Origin: Micromonospora sp. PLK6-60
GTDB taxonomy: Bacteria; Actinomycetota; Actinomycetes; Mycobacteriales; Micromonosporaceae
Assembly: GCF_019890675.1 (NCBI RefSeq)
Contig: NZ_JAIOAA010000014.1
Location: 62,001-126,000, forward strand
Length of the DNA: 64,000 nucleotides
Direction: 5' to 3'
How positions within the stretch are numbered: the first letter of the stretch is position 1; the number at the start of each line of letters is the position of its first letter. The notes beneath the pieces were generated by a model. That model was not told the origin of the DNA. It saw nothing but the letters and a program-made list of their open reading frames with translations, and did not search any database. A program made the position numbers and the translations under genes. Below are positions 6,943 through 18,364 of this stretch, in pieces.

Positions 6943-9272
6943 GGGGCGGCCTCCACGGAGTCGGCGGGGGCGAGGAGGGCGACGGGATAGGTGCTCAACA
7001 GATCGTCCAGGAGCAGCTCAGACCCACTGTAGACCCGACCGGTGAACATGTCCCTAACACTGTTGCCGGAAATCGACAGGGTGGTGTCCCGCCAGCCGCC
7101 GGCGCGGGCCAGCCCGAGCGGCAGCCGGGTCGCCACGGCCACCGCGCCACCCCGGTCGAAGGCCACCGCGTGCGCCCCGGCCGGCCCGTGCGCCGGCACC
7201 GGCCGGTAGCCGGTGAACAGCTCCGGGTGGTCGCGGCGCAGCCGCAGCGTCCGGGAGACGACCAGCAGTTTCGCCGCGCCGTCCGCGGCCACCGCCGGCC
7301 GCCAGCCGGCGTCGAGCCGGTCCAGCAGCTCCCGGCGTACGGCGAAGTCGACCGGGCGGCGGTTGTCCGGGTCGACAAGCGAGTTCTCCCACAGCTCGGT
7401 GCCCTGGTAGGTGTCCGGCACGCCGGGCATGGCCAGTTGCACCAGCTTCTGCCCGAGCGAGTTGACCCAGCCGGCCGGGGTGATCTCGGCGGCGAACGCG
7501 GTGATCTCGGCGTGCAGCTCGCGGTCGTCGTACATCCGGTCGACAAGCGCGTGCAGCGCGTCCTCGAAGGCCGGGTCGGGGTCGGACCAACTGGTCGAGG
7601 CCGCCGCCTCCCGGGCGGCCTTCTCCGCGTACGCGTGCAGCCGCTCGCGGTCCAGCGGCCAGGCGCCGACGGCGGTCTGCCAGAGCAGGTGGGCCAGGTC
7701 CGGGTCGGGCAGCGGGACGCGGGCGGTCCACCGGGCGACCTGCTCGGCCCAGCGGCCCGGCAGCTCGGCGAGCACGGCGAGCCGGGCCCGGACGTCCTCG
7801 CCGCGTTTGGTGTCGTGGGTGGAGAGGGTGGTCATGCTCGCCGGCCAGCGGACCTGCCGGGCGGTGGCGAAGCGGTGGAACTCCGCGGGCGGCACGCCGA
7901 CGTGCGCCGGTGAGCCGCCGACCTCGTTGAGCGCCACGAACCGGCTCCACCGGTAGTAGGCGGTGTCCTCCACGCCCTTGGCCATCACCGCGCCGGTGAG
8001 CTGCGGGAAGCGGGCGGCCAGCTCGTGCCCGGGGTCGCGGAGCAGGGCGGTGACCGCGTCCAGGGTGGCGGTGAGGTCGGGGCGACGCCGGCCGGCCTCG
8101 GCGCGGGCGGCGGCCAGGTGCCGGGCGCCCTGCGGCGGATAGCCCCGGTAGACGGGGAAGCAGGCGGCCAGCTCGGCCAGGGCCGCCTTGGTGGCGTCGG
8201 GGTCCAGCTCGGGGGCGAGCGCGGCGAGCCGGGTCAGCTCGGCGGCGAGCAGCCGGGTGGCCGCGGCCAGCTTGGTGTCGTGGGTGAGGTCCTGCCAGGA
8301 GGTGTGCCGGCCGGTCAGCCGGGCCTCCAGGGCGGTCAGGTCACCCTCGGCGGCGCCGTCGACGAAGAGGCCGCAGACCGCGGCGAGGGCGTCGTAGCCG
8401 GTGGTGCCGTCGACCGGCCAGTCCGGCAGCTCCTCGCCGTACTCCAGGATCTTCTCCACCACCAGCCAGGCGTCCGGGGCGGCGGCGCGCAGCCGGGCCA
8501 GGTAGCCGGCCGGGTCGCGCAGCCCGTCCGGGTGGTCGACCCGGATGCCGTCGACGTCGCCGGCCGCCACCCAGCGCAGGATCTCGGCGTGGGTGGCGGC
8601 GAAGACGGCCTCGTCCTCCACCCGCAGCCCGGCCAGGTCGGAGACGGCGAAGAACCGGCGGTAGGTCAGCTCGGCGTCGCCGCGCCGCCAGTCGACCAGC
8701 TCGTAGTGCTGCCGGTCGTGCACCTCGCGGGGCGTCCCGTCGCCGGTGCCGTCGGCGATCGGGAAGCGGTGCTCGTGGTAGCGCAGCTCCCCGTCGACCA
8801 GCTTCAGGTCGTCCAGCGCGTCGGGGGCGTCGGCGAGCACCGGCAGCAGCAGCCGGCCCCGGTCCCAGTCGATGTCGAACCAGTCCGCGTACGCCGAGGC
8901 GCGCCCGGCGCACAGCACGTCCCACCAGGCCGGGTTGGCGGCCGGTCGGGCCACCCCGGCGTGGTTGGGCACGATGTCCACGACCAGGCCCAGCCCGGCC
9001 GCGCGCAGCGCCCGGACCAGGCGCTGCCGGCCGGCCTCGCCGCCCAGCTCCGGGTTGACCGCGCGGTGGTCGACCACGTCGTAGCCGTGCGGGGAGCCGG
9101 GGGTGGCGGTGAGCAGGGGCGCGCTGTAGAGGTGGCTGACGCCCAGGTCGCGCAGGTAGCCGGCGAGCCCGGCGGTGGCGTCGAGGTCGAAGCCGGGGCG
9201 GATCTGGACGCGGTAGGTCGACCCGACCCGCGTCGTCGTTTCCGGCACGTCGGGTCGGGGGGTGTCGGGCAT
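6939..9272 (-). CDS. treY: Maltooligosyl trehalose synthase
   Basis: 777 residues. GH13 enzyme that isomerises the reducing-end alpha-1,4 bond of maltodextrins into the alpha,alpha-1,1 bond, making maltooligosyltrehalose for TreZ. Visible motifs are the N-terminal TYRVQIRPGF, LYSAPLLTATPGSPHGYDV, VDIVPNHAG (98-106), DGIRVDHPDGL with Asp246, VVEKILEYGE with Glu273 and STHDTKRGED. The TYR-Q start and the long helical insert are typical of TreY rather than ordinary amylases. The start at 9272 lies 3 nt beyond the treX stop, with GGAGAGG inside the end of treX as ribosome site. Middle gene of the treX-treY-treZ operon. Confidence 0.95.
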   Translation of the reverse strand: MPDTPRPDVPETTTRVGSTYRVQIRPGFDLDATAGLAGYLRDLGVSHLYSAPLLTATPGSPHGYDVVDHRAVNPELGGEAGRQRLVRALRAAGLGLVVDIVPNHAGVARPAANPAWWDVLCAGRASAYADWFDIDWDRGRLLLPVLADAPDALDDLKLVDGELRYHEHRFPIADGTGDGTPREVHDRQHYELVDWRRGDAELTYRRFFAVSDLAGLRVEDEAVFAATHAEILRWVAAGDVDGIRVDHPDGLRDPAGYLARLRAAAPDAWLVVEKILEYGEELPDWPVDGTTGYDALAAVCGLFVDGAAEGDLTALEARLTGRHTSWQDLTHDTKLAAATRLLAAELTRLAALAPELDPDATKAALAELAACFPVYRGYPPQGARHLAAARAEAGRRRPDLTATLDAVTALLRDPGHELAARFPQLTGAVMAKGVEDTAYYRWSRFVALNEVGGSPAHVGVPPAEFHRFATARQVRWPASMTTLSTHDTKRGEDVRARLAVLAELPGRWAEQVARWTARVPLPDPDLAHLLWQTAVGAWPLDRERLHAYAEKAAREAAASTSWSDPDPAFEDALHALVDRMYDDRELHAEITAFAAEITPAGWVNSLGQKLVQLAMPGVPDTYQGTELWENSLVDPDNRRPVDFAVRRELLDRLDAGWRPAVAADGAAKLLVVSRTLRLRRDHPELFTGYRPVPAHGPAGAHAVAFDRGGAVAVATRLPLGLARAGGWRDTTLSISGNSVRDMFTGRVYSGSELLLDDLLSTYPVALLAPADSVEAAP

Positions 9273-9275
9273 CGG

Positions 9276-11396
<2,121 letters not shown>

Positions 11397-11712
11397 GTCG
11401 CTCCTTCAACGATGATCGTGAGCGCACGGTCGGGCGGACCGCCGATGCGCACGCCGCTAATGCCCCGGCGCGGCGGCGGGCAATCCACCCCTTCGGACCG
11501 TAACCGAAATCCGCCCTGGCGATGAGCGTGCGACGTTCGGGTGTCATCCGTCACGATGACCCTTTTCGAGATGCGCCGCGCCGCCCGATGGCCTTTGCTA
11601 TGTGCGGGCGCGCGTCGCCGCGCGTCCGTCTCGGCCCTCGGCCACCCACCCACCTGAGTTCCCCGCCGCCATCGTCGCCGGCGCGTCCCACCCTGCACGG
11701 ACGGAGATCGTT
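11397..11712. promoter_or_regulatory. divergent control region between treX and the GT4 gene
   Basis: 316 bp without a credible gene. It contains the ribosome site of treX (GAAGGAG, minus strand, 11401-11407) and that of the GT4 gene (GGAG at 11703-11706). Both promoters should lie here. I could not assign -10/-35 elements with confidence and see no clear operator palindrome. Confidence 0.5.
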
Positions 11713-13089
11713 GTGAGCAACCCGCGGTCCGGCGCCCACCCGGATCGGACCTGCCGCCCCTCCCCCACCTCCACACCCCGGCCCCCGCTCGGCGGCGCCC
11801 GCCCGCTGCGGGTGCTGATGCTCTCCTGGGAATACCCGCCGGTGCTCGTCGGCGGACTCGGCCGGCACGTGCACGCCCTGTCGGTGTCGTTGGCCGCCGC
11901 CGGCCACGAGGTCACCGTCGTCACCCGGCACGCCGACGGCGCCCCGCTGGAGGAGTACGTCGACGGGGTCCGGGTGGTGCGCGCCGCCGAGGACCCGGTC
12001 ACCTTCCCGCTGGCCACCGGGAGCCTGCTGGCCTGGACGATGGCCTTCAACCACACCCTGACCCGGGCCGCCCTGCGTGCCGCCTCCACCGGCGGCTACG
12101 ACGTCGTGCACGCGCACGACTGGCTGGTCGCGCACGCCGCGATGACCGTGCGCGACCACCTCGACCTGCCGCTGGTCAGCACCATCCACGCCACCGAGGC
12201 GGGCCGGCACCAGGGCTGGCTGCCCGAGGAGATGAACCGCACCATCCACGGGGTGGAGCACTGGCTGGGCACCTCGTCGGTGCGGACGATCGTCTGCTCG
12301 GGCTACATGCGCGACGAGGTGACCTCGCTGTTCGGGGTGCCGGCCAACCGGGTCGACGTGGTGCCCAACGGCGTCGAGCCGCACCGCTGGCGGGTGCCGG
12401 TGGCCGCGGTCGCCGCCGCCCGGGCCCGGTTCGCCGCCGACGGCCCGCTGGTCACCTTCGCCGGCCGGCTGGTCTACGAGAAGGGCGTCCAGCACCTGCT
12501 GGCCGGGCTGCCCCGGCTGCGGGACCGGCACCCGGGGCTGCGCGCGGTGATCGTCGGCGACGGCCCGTACCGGCCGGAACTGCAGGCCGAGGTGCACCGG
12601 CTCGGGCTGGGCGGCACGGTCAGCATGCCCGGCTTCCTCGGCGGCACCGACCTGCCGGCCGTGATGGCCGCCTCGGACTGCTTCGCCGTGCCCAGCATCT
12701 ACGAGCCGTTCGGCATGGTGGCCCTGGAGGGCGCCGCCGCCGGGGCCCCGCTCGCGGTCTCCGCCACCGGCGGGCTCGCCGAGATCGTCGAGCCGGGCGT
12801 GACCGGGATGACCTTCCGGCCGCACGACCCGGACGGCCTCAGCGACGCGGTGCACGCGCTGCTGTCCGACACCGATCGGGCCCGCGCCCTGGCCCGCCGC
12901 GCCCGGACCATGGTCGACGAGCAGTACGGCTGGGCGGCGATCGCCGGCCGCACCGCGGCGACGTACGCCTCGGCGATCACCCAGACGCCGGGCTTCGTCG
13001 CCGAGCAGGCCACCCACCAGATGACGTACGGCCGGCCCCGCCCGCTGATCCCCGACGGCAACCTCCTCGCCGCCGCCGGCCTCCGCTGA
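11713..13089 (+). CDS. GT4-family glycosyltransferase, actinobacterial glycogen-synthase-like
   Basis: 458 residues from GTG 11713, which has GGAG 6 nt upstream; an in-frame GTG at 11602 lacks one. GT-B fold. The N-terminal domain reads LRVLMLSWEYPPVLVGGLGRHVHALSVSLAAAGHEVTVVTRH and the region after it has YDVVHAHDWLVAHAA. The C-terminal domain has VTFAGRLVYEKGVQHLL, the MPGFLGGTDLPAVMAASDCFAVPSIYEPFGMVALEGAAAG donor-site region and a final helix. The WEYPP-VGGLGRH start is characteristic of glycogen synthase-like GT4 enzymes of actinobacteria that use ADP- or GDP-glucose (family knowledge). Divergent from treXYZ, which suggests the polymer made here feeds trehalose synthesis. An unrelated GT4 role cannot be excluded. 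Confidence 0.8.
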   Translation: MSNPRSGAHPDRTCRPSPTSTPRPPLGGARPLRVLMLSWEYPPVLVGGLGRHVHALSVSLAAAGHEVTVVTRHADGAPLEEYVDGVRVVRAAEDPVTFPLATGSLLAWTMAFNHTLTRAALRAASTGGYDVVHAHDWLVAHAAMTVRDHLDLPLVSTIHATEAGRHQGWLPEEMNRTIHGVEHWLGTSSVRTIVCSGYMRDEVTSLFGVPANRVDVVPNGVEPHRWRVPVAAVAAARARFAADGPLVTFAGRLVYEKGVQHLLAGLPRLRDRHPGLRAVIVGDGPYRPELQAEVHRLGLGGTVSMPGFLGGTDLPAVMAASDCFAVPSIYEPFGMVALEGAAAGAPLAVSATGGLAEIVEPGVTGMTFRPHDPDGLSDAVHALLSDTDRARALARRARTMVDEQYGWAAIAGRTAATYASAITQTPGFVAEQATHQMTYGRPRPLIPDGNLLAAAGLR

Positions 13090-13090
13090 G

Positions 13091-13148
13091 GTGTAAGGAG
13101 GGTGCCCTTATTAACGCATTCTGCATAGCAAGGGCCCCTTCTTAACAC
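13091..13148. terminator. imperfect inverted repeat of the AAGGAGGG...TTAACA family
   Basis: Arms beginning GTGTAAGGAGGGTGCCCTTA on the left and ending TTCTTAACAC on the right form a long imperfect hairpin directly after the GT4 stop (13089). Same sequence family as the elements at 13362-13421 and 41746-41799. Probably acts as a terminator. Confidence 0.65.
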
Positions 13149-13184
13149 CCCCCGCTCAGCGCACCCGCCTGCTGCGGGCCCCCG

Positions 13185-13300
13185 CGCTCGACATCCGGCA
13201 TGTCGCGCTTCCGCAGGCCGGAAGGGTGCGACATGCGGCATGTGGCGCCCTCCGCGGGCCGCGACATGCGGCATGTGGCCCCTTCCGCGGGCCGGGAAGG
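13185..13300. repeat. tandem short palindromic repeats (ACATGCGGCATGT core)
   Basis: Three copies of a roughly 35-40-bp unit with core CATCCGGCATGT / CATGCGGCATGT followed by GCGC or GGCC and a TTCCGC-type stretch. Related units occur at 29671-29800 and in degenerate form at 43426-43500. All three loci are between convergent genes. Confidence 0.7.
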
Positions 13301-13309
13301 CGGACGAAC

Positions 13310-13342
13310 GAGGCCGCCGACCCGGTTCGGGTCGGCGGCCTC
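13310..13342. terminator. strong hairpin, likely bidirectional terminator
   Basis: Perfect 15-bp stem (13310-13324 / 13328-13342) with a 3-nt loop in the gap between the convergent GT4 gene and citrate synthase gene. Confidence 0.8.
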
Positions 13343-13361
13343 GGGTCAGCTCGCGGCAACG

Positions 13362-13421
13362 GGTGTTAAGCAGGGGCCCTTCCTATACCGGAGGCGTTAA
13401 CAAGGGCACCTTCCTTGCACC
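13362..13421. terminator. imperfect inverted repeat of the TTAACA / GGGGCCC family before the gltA stop
   Basis: Arms GGTGTTAAGCAGGGGCCCTT and its imperfect complement GGCACCTTCCTTGCACC; it ends 1 nt before the gltA stop codon. On the minus strand it can terminate gltA. It is a sequence relative of the 13091 and 41746 elements. Confidence 0.65.
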
Positions 13422-13422
13422 G

Positions 13423-14706
13423 TCAGCGGGTGGTGATGTCGGTGTAGTTGCGCTCGGCGGCGCCGGTGTAGATCTGCCGGGGGCGGCCGATCTTCGTCTC
13501 CGGGTCGTTGATCATCTCGCGCCACTGGGCGATCCAGCCCGGCAGCCGGCCCAGCGCGAACAGGACGGTGAACATCTTGGTGGGGAAGCCCATGGCCTTG
13601 TAGATCAGGCCGGTATAGAAGTCCACGTTCGGGTAGAGCTTGCGGGAGACGAAGAAGTCGTCGGCGAGCGCGATCTCCTCCAGCTGCATCGCCAGGTCCA
13701 GCAGCGGGTCCGGCTTCTCCATCCGGCCGAGCACGTCCTGGGCGGCCTTCTTGACGATGGCGGCGCGCGGGTCGTAGTTCTTGTAGACCCGGTGGCCGAA
13801 GCCCATCAGCTTGACGCCGTCCTGCTTGTCCTTCACCTTGCGGACGAAGGACTGCACGTCGCCGCCGTCGACCTGGATCTTGTGCAGCATCTCCAGCACG
13901 GCCTGGTTGGCGCCGCCGTGCAGCGGGCCGAACAGCGCGTTCACGCCGGCCGAGACCGAGGCGAACAGGTTGGCGTTGCTGGAACCCACCAGCCGGACGG
14001 TGGAGGTGGAGCAGTTCTGCTCGTGGTCGGCGTGCAGCACGAAGAGCATGTCGAGCACGCGGGCCATCACCGGGTCGACCTCGTACGGCTCGGCCGGCAC
14101 GCCGAAGGTCATCCGGAGGAAGTTCTCCACGTAGCCCAGCGAGTTGTCCGGGTAGAGCAGCGGCTGGCCGATCGCCTTCTTGTACGCGTACGAGGCGATG
14201 GTGGGGACCTTGGCCATCAGCCGGACCGTGGAGATCTCCACGTGCTCGGAGTCGAACGGGTCGAGGCTGTCCTGGTAGAAGGTCGAGATCGCGCTGACCG
14301 CCGACGAGAGCACCGCCATCGGGTGCGCCTCGCGCGGGAAGCCGTCGAAGAAGCGGCGCATCTCCTCGTGCAGCAGCGAGTGCCGGCGGATCCACTCGGT
14401 GAACTCGGTCAGCTGCTGCTGGGTCGGCAGCTCACCGTAGATCAGCAGGTAGGAGACCTCCAGGAAAGAGGACTTCTCCGCCAGCTGCTCGATCGGGTAC
14501 CCGCGGTAGCGCAGGATCCCCGCGTCGCCGTCGATGTAGGTGATCTCGGACGAACAGGATGCGGTGTTGACGAACCCGGGGTCGTACGTGGTCATCCCGG
14601 TTTCCTTCAGCAGCTTGCTGACCCCGATGCCCGCGGGGCCCTCGACCGCGCTGTGCACCGGCATCGAGAGCTGCCCACCGGGGTGATCGAGCTTGACTTC
14701 CGTCAT
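13423..14706 (-). CDS. gltA: Citrate synthase (type II)
   Basis: 427 residues. Condenses acetyl-CoA and oxaloacetate to citrate, the entry step of the TCA cycle. The hexameric type-II pattern is clear: small N-terminal domain with ITYIDGDAGILRYRGYPIEQLAEKSSFLEV, then LHADHEQNCSTSTVR (first active-site His), LFGPLHGGANQAVLEML (second His), MGFGHRVYKNYDPRA and the Asp-containing NVDFYTGLIYKAMGFP. ATG 14706 has GAGGGAC upstream. It lies 169 bp downstream of the sulfatase gene on the same strand but probably has its own promoter: a TACGGT -10-like hexamer sits on the minus strand at 14757-14762 in an A/T-rich patch. Ends against the GT4 gene with several terminators between them. Confidence 0.97.
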   Translation of the reverse strand: MTEVKLDHPGGQLSMPVHSAVEGPAGIGVSKLLKETGMTTYDPGFVNTASCSSEITYIDGDAGILRYRGYPIEQLAEKSSFLEVSYLLIYGELPTQQQLTEFTEWIRRHSLLHEEMRRFFDGFPREAHPMAVLSSAVSAISTFYQDSLDPFDSEHVEISTVRLMAKVPTIASYAYKKAIGQPLLYPDNSLGYVENFLRMTFGVPAEPYEVDPVMARVLDMLFVLHADHEQNCSTSTVRLVGSSNANLFASVSAGVNALFGPLHGGANQAVLEMLHKIQVDGGDVQSFVRKVKDKQDGVKLMGFGHRVYKNYDPRAAIVKKAAQDVLGRMEKPDPLLDLAMQLEEIALADDFFVSRKLYPNVDFYTGLIYKAMGFPTKMFTVLFALGRLPGWIAQWREMINDPETKIGRPRQIYTGAAERNYTDITTR

Positions 14707-14875
14707 GTGGTCCCTCGCTTCGCCGGCGAAATCCTCGTTGAATTGCCTTCGCTTTTACCGTAGTCACGGCCCGGCCGATACCGCCCACCGTGGTTCGGGG
14801 GTGAGGTATGCGTCACCCGATTCCCGACCTGGATGATCGGAAACCCGCTCGCGCACCGGAAAGCGGAAGGCTACC

Positions 14876-16930
14876 TCAGGACAGCGTGAGGCGACGAAGC
14901 GTGTCACCGGGACCGACCCGGTAGACATCGAGCTGGTTCTCTCCCACCCGGTACAGCCGGTCGTCGGGGAGCAGGGCCGCGAAGCGCCGCCCGGCCGGGT
15001 CGGCCGGCACCACCGGGACCACCGCGCCGACCCGGCCGTTGACCGCCACGGCCAGCAGCGTGCCGTCCGGCACCGACGCCGGCACGGTGCCCCAGACCAG
15101 CGCGGGCAGCTCGCCGTCGTCCGCCCGGACGTCGCGGAACGCGGCCAGGTTCGCCACCGTGGCGCGGCCACCGCCGCCCGGTCGGGCACCCACCTCGGTG
15201 CCCACCAGCGGATGCACGGGTACGGGCGGCAGCGGCCCGGGCACCCCGCCGGTGATGGTGACCGGCTCCCCCGGCCGGTCGTAGAAGCGCTTGTCGGCGC
15301 GGTCGCGCGGCGACTGCCGGGCCGACCGGCCGTCGACCCGCCAGGGCAGCCGTACGTTGGCGTAGTCGGCGATGGTGGGCAGCAGGTCGACGTGCTCCCA
15401 GTTGCGGTCGTCCACCCGGCCGGTGCGCTGGCCCGGCTCCTTGACGAACATCGGCACCCAGGCGACCTGGTCGGCGGCGTGCTCGATCGCCCCCATCCCC
15501 CGGCCCTGCCAATCCTGGCGGAAGCTGACCCCGTGGTCGGCGGTCACCACGACCAAAGCCTTGTCGTACAGGCCGGAGGCGCGCAGGGTGCGCAGCGTCT
15601 CGCCGATCAGCCGGTCGGTGTAGCCGAGCTGGGCCAGGTGCCGGGCCCGGGCCAGGTCGACCCAGCCGGCGCCGTCGTTGGGCAGGTCCTCCGGCGCGTC
15701 GTAGCGCGCCCCGGACGGCAGGAACGCCCACGGCGCGTGCGGCATCAGCAGGTGCAGGAAGTGCAGCGTGGGGCGGGCGCTCGGGCGCAGCCCGGCGAGG
15801 AAGCTGGTGAACCGGGCCGGCTGGTTGTCGTCCAGGCTGTCGAAGCGGAACTTCGGGTCGTCCGGGACGGGCTCGGCCGCGTCCAGGCCCGCCTCGGCCG
15901 CGGTCTTCTCCCGGTACGACTCCTCCGGGTCGATCCGGCTGTCCACCGGCGCGGCGACCTGGCGCAGCAGCTTGCCGCTCTCCCGCACCAGCACGCCGAG
16001 GCCCTGCTCGGGGGTGCTCGGCTGCTCGCACCGGCTGGGTGGGCAGAGCCGGGTGATGCTCTCCTCGGCGCGCACCTCGTACAGGCCACCGAGGGCGGTG
16101 AAGAGGTTGTCCGGGTACTGCGAGTAGTGCGGCGCCACCCCCTTCGCCGGGTACCGGCCGGTGAGCATCGCCGGCAGCGCGTACGGGGTCCAGCCGCTGA
16201 CCCCGGTGGCGTTGCGGTACCAGGTGGAGCCGCCGGCCAGCTCGGCGAAGTGCGGATAGCGGCCGGCGTCGACCTTGCCGTCCGGCCCGAGCAGCGACTG
16301 CAACGGGAACTCGTCCAGGACGATCATGACGATCGGCGGGTGCACGCCCGGGCCGGCCTGGCCGGCCGCGCCGCCCTCGCCGCGCGGCAGCACCACCGCC
16401 GAGGCGGGCGAGGCGAACAGGAACAGCAGCACGAACACCGGCGGGCCGATCGCGGCGACCCGCAGCACCCGGCCGGGGGCGCGCCAGCGCCGGTGCGCGG
16501 CCGCCCCGGCGGCGCCGGCCAGCGCCGCGACCAGCAGCAGCGGTACGCCCCGTAGCGGCGTCACGTGCCGCCCCACCTGCACGGCGAGGGCGGCGAGCAG
16601 CAGTCCCACGAACCCGGTGTGCACCGCCGCCCGGACCGCCCGGCCGGCCAGCCGGCTGGCCGCGCCGAGCAGTGCCACCGGCAGCGTCGGCACCACCGCG
16701 ATCAGCGCCACCAGCAGCAGCACGTCCCGCTGCCGGGCCCGGTGGAACAGGAAGAAGTCGGGGCTGCGGCCGAGCACGTCCAGCACCGGCTGGGTGACCA
16801 CCAGGCCGACCAGGGCGACCACCTCCAGCGCCCGGCGCAGCTCCGGCCGCCACCGGGCCGGTGCGGCGCGCCCGGCCGATTCGGGGGCGGCCGGCGGCGC
16901 GGCGGTGGGGGCCAGCGCGGGCTCAGCCAC
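14876..16930 (-). CDS. Membrane-anchored sulfatase / alkaline-phosphatase superfamily protein
   Basis: 684 residues from GTG 16930. Residues about 25-180 contain several hydrophobic segments (ALEVVALVGLVVTQPVLDVL, then VLLLVALIAVVPTLPVALLG). The extracellular part is a sulfatase-fold hydrolase: PIVMIVLDEFPLQSLLG (metal-binding Asp), GWTPYALPAMLTGRYP where the Thr is the likely nucleophile as in LtaS-like enzymes, MPHAPWAFLP, and VVVTADHGVSFRQ near the end. Substrate unknown; related proteins act on polyol-phosphate polymers or phosphonate/sulfate esters. The start overlaps the methyltransferase stop by 8 bp. Third gene of an operon with the methyltransferase and the 48-residue membrane protein, which suggests joint work on an envelope polymer (inference). 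Confidence 0.8.
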   Translation of the reverse strand: MAEPALAPTAAPPAAPESAGRAAPARWRPELRRALEVVALVGLVVTQPVLDVLGRSPDFFLFHRARQRDVLLLVALIAVVPTLPVALLGAASRLAGRAVRAAVHTGFVGLLLAALAVQVGRHVTPLRGVPLLLVAALAGAAGAAAHRRWRAPGRVLRVAAIGPPVFVLLFLFASPASAVVLPRGEGGAAGQAGPGVHPPIVMIVLDEFPLQSLLGPDGKVDAGRYPHFAELAGGSTWYRNATGVSGWTPYALPAMLTGRYPAKGVAPHYSQYPDNLFTALGGLYEVRAEESITRLCPPSRCEQPSTPEQGLGVLVRESGKLLRQVAAPVDSRIDPEESYREKTAAEAGLDAAEPVPDDPKFRFDSLDDNQPARFTSFLAGLRPSARPTLHFLHLLMPHAPWAFLPSGARYDAPEDLPNDGAGWVDLARARHLAQLGYTDRLIGETLRTLRASGLYDKALVVVTADHGVSFRQDWQGRGMGAIEHAADQVAWVPMFVKEPGQRTGRVDDRNWEHVDLLPTIADYANVRLPWRVDGRSARQSPRDRADKRFYDRPGEPVTITGGVPGPLPPVPVHPLVGTEVGARPGGGGRATVANLAAFRDVRADDGELPALVWGTVPASVPDGTLLAVAVNGRVGAVVPVVPADPAGRRFAALLPDDRLYRVGENQLDVYRVGPGDTLRRLTLS

Positions 16931-18356
16931 CCACCATCACCTGGTAGAGGGTGCGGGTGCCCGAGGGCAGTTCGAGGCGCTGCACCAGCCGGCAGCGGCC
17001 GGTGAGCAGCCGTTCGAACTCTTCGGGGCGGTAGTCGGGGAAGAGGCCGTCGGGCTTGTTGGCCAGCAGCCGGCGCGCCATCGGGTCCTCCGGGTGGACG
17101 AACTCGACGACCAGCCGGCCGCCGGGCGCGCACCAGCTGGTGAGGCAGTCGACGACCTCCGGCAGCGGCACGTTGCGCCCGATGGCCAGGTGGTGCACCA
17201 GGGCCAGGGCGAGCACCACGTCCGCGCGGGCCGCCCGGGCGGCGAAGCCGGCCCGTTCGACGCCGCGCCAGCCGCCGCCGGGCGACGGGTCGGCGAGGTC
17301 CATCACCAGCGGCAGGATCCGCCGCTCCCGATCGGCGCGCAGCCCGCGGTACAGCTCGTCGACGACCGCCGGGTCCTGCTCGACCGCCACCACGTAGCGG
17401 GCGTGCCGAGCGGCGAGGCGGGCGTACCGGCCGTCGTTGGCGCCCAGGTCCAGCACCAGGTCCGGCTCGGCGGCGGCGGTGACCGCGTCGGCCACGAACC
17501 GTTCCTTGGCCACCCGGTCCTGGCCGGTGTAGCCGCAGGTGCGCTGGTAGTCCGACCAGTGGCTGGCGCCGGGGCGGTGGTCGAGCCGGCCGACCAGCTT
17601 CGCCAGCCCGCGCACGGTGGCCAGGGCGAGCTCGCGGGAGTAGCCGGCGGCGCGCAGCTGCGCCCGGACGTCGGAGGTGCTCGCGGCGGCGTTGCGCCGC
17701 TGCATCGCGCCGTGCAGGTGGACGTGGGTGGGTACGCCCGGCAGCAGCCGCCGGGCGCCGCCGAAGATGCGGCGCATCTGCTCGGGCTCGACCCCGTCGA
17801 CGCGGGCCCGCAGGAACGGCTGGAAGTCCAGGCCGAGGTGGGCCTGCAGCAGCAGCGGATAGAGCAGGGTCTGGCAGAACTGCCGGTAGCCCGCCCAGGG
17901 CTCGCCGTCGCGGGCCGGGGCGAACGAGCCGACGTCGATGAAGACCGGGTCGACGCCGCGCCACTGGAGGTTGTAGGCCGAGCCGTCCTTGGTGGTGAAG
18001 CCGCCGGCCAGGGCGGTGCGCAGGATCTCCAGGTGCAGCAGCGCCGCGTCGCGCAGCATGGCGAACGACCACTCGTACGGGTGCGAGACGAACGGGATCC
18101 GCTCGTGCCGCAGCACGGCGGCCCACTCGCCGCCGTCGGACGGCAGCGGGCCGGCCGGGTCGACCAGTTCGGTGCCGCAGACCTTGCCCTCGGCCATCAG
18201 CGCCGGGAAGAAGTCGGTGCCGGCCAGGGCGTGCCAGTCGGCCGCGGCGCCGGCGTCCAGCGCCCGCAGCACGTCCGAACCGGCGTGGAAGACCCGGTTC
18301 GCCGGGTCCCGGAACGAGCCGGGCTCGGCCCGCAGGTCGCCGTCGGGGATCACCAT
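16923..18356 (-). CDS. Class I SAM-dependent methyltransferase, NoeA-like, with N-terminal extension
   Basis: 477 residues from ATG 18356; the frame is open upstream, but there it overlaps the small membrane-protein gene and reads as low-complexity Gly/Arg. Residues 1-200 form an uncharacterised domain with VSHPYEWSFAMLRDAALLHLEIL and DPVFIDVGSFAPARDGEPWAGYRQFC. The C-terminal half has the methyltransferase core: DLVLDLGANDGRYARLAARHARYVVAVEQDP (SAM motif I and acidic loop), LPLVMDLADP and DVVLALALVHHLAIGRNVP. Proteins of this two-part layout often accompany a YLD-GSGS small membrane protein and a sulfatase, as here. The methyl acceptor is unknown; an envelope glycan or lipid is plausible from context. 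Confidence 0.8.
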   Translation of the reverse strand: MVIPDGDLRAEPGSFRDPANRVFHAGSDVLRALDAGAAADWHALAGTDFFPALMAEGKVCGTELVDPAGPLPSDGGEWAAVLRHERIPFVSHPYEWSFAMLRDAALLHLEILRTALAGGFTTKDGSAYNLQWRGVDPVFIDVGSFAPARDGEPWAGYRQFCQTLLYPLLLQAHLGLDFQPFLRARVDGVEPEQMRRIFGGARRLLPGVPTHVHLHGAMQRRNAAASTSDVRAQLRAAGYSRELALATVRGLAKLVGRLDHRPGASHWSDYQRTCGYTGQDRVAKERFVADAVTAAAEPDLVLDLGANDGRYARLAARHARYVVAVEQDPAVVDELYRGLRADRERRILPLVMDLADPSPGGGWRGVERAGFAARAARADVVLALALVHHLAIGRNVPLPEVVDCLTSWCAPGGRLVVEFVHPEDPMARRLLANKPDGLFPDYRPEEFERLLTGRCRLVQRLELPSGTRTLYQVMVGG

Positions 18357-18364
18357 CGCGCGGG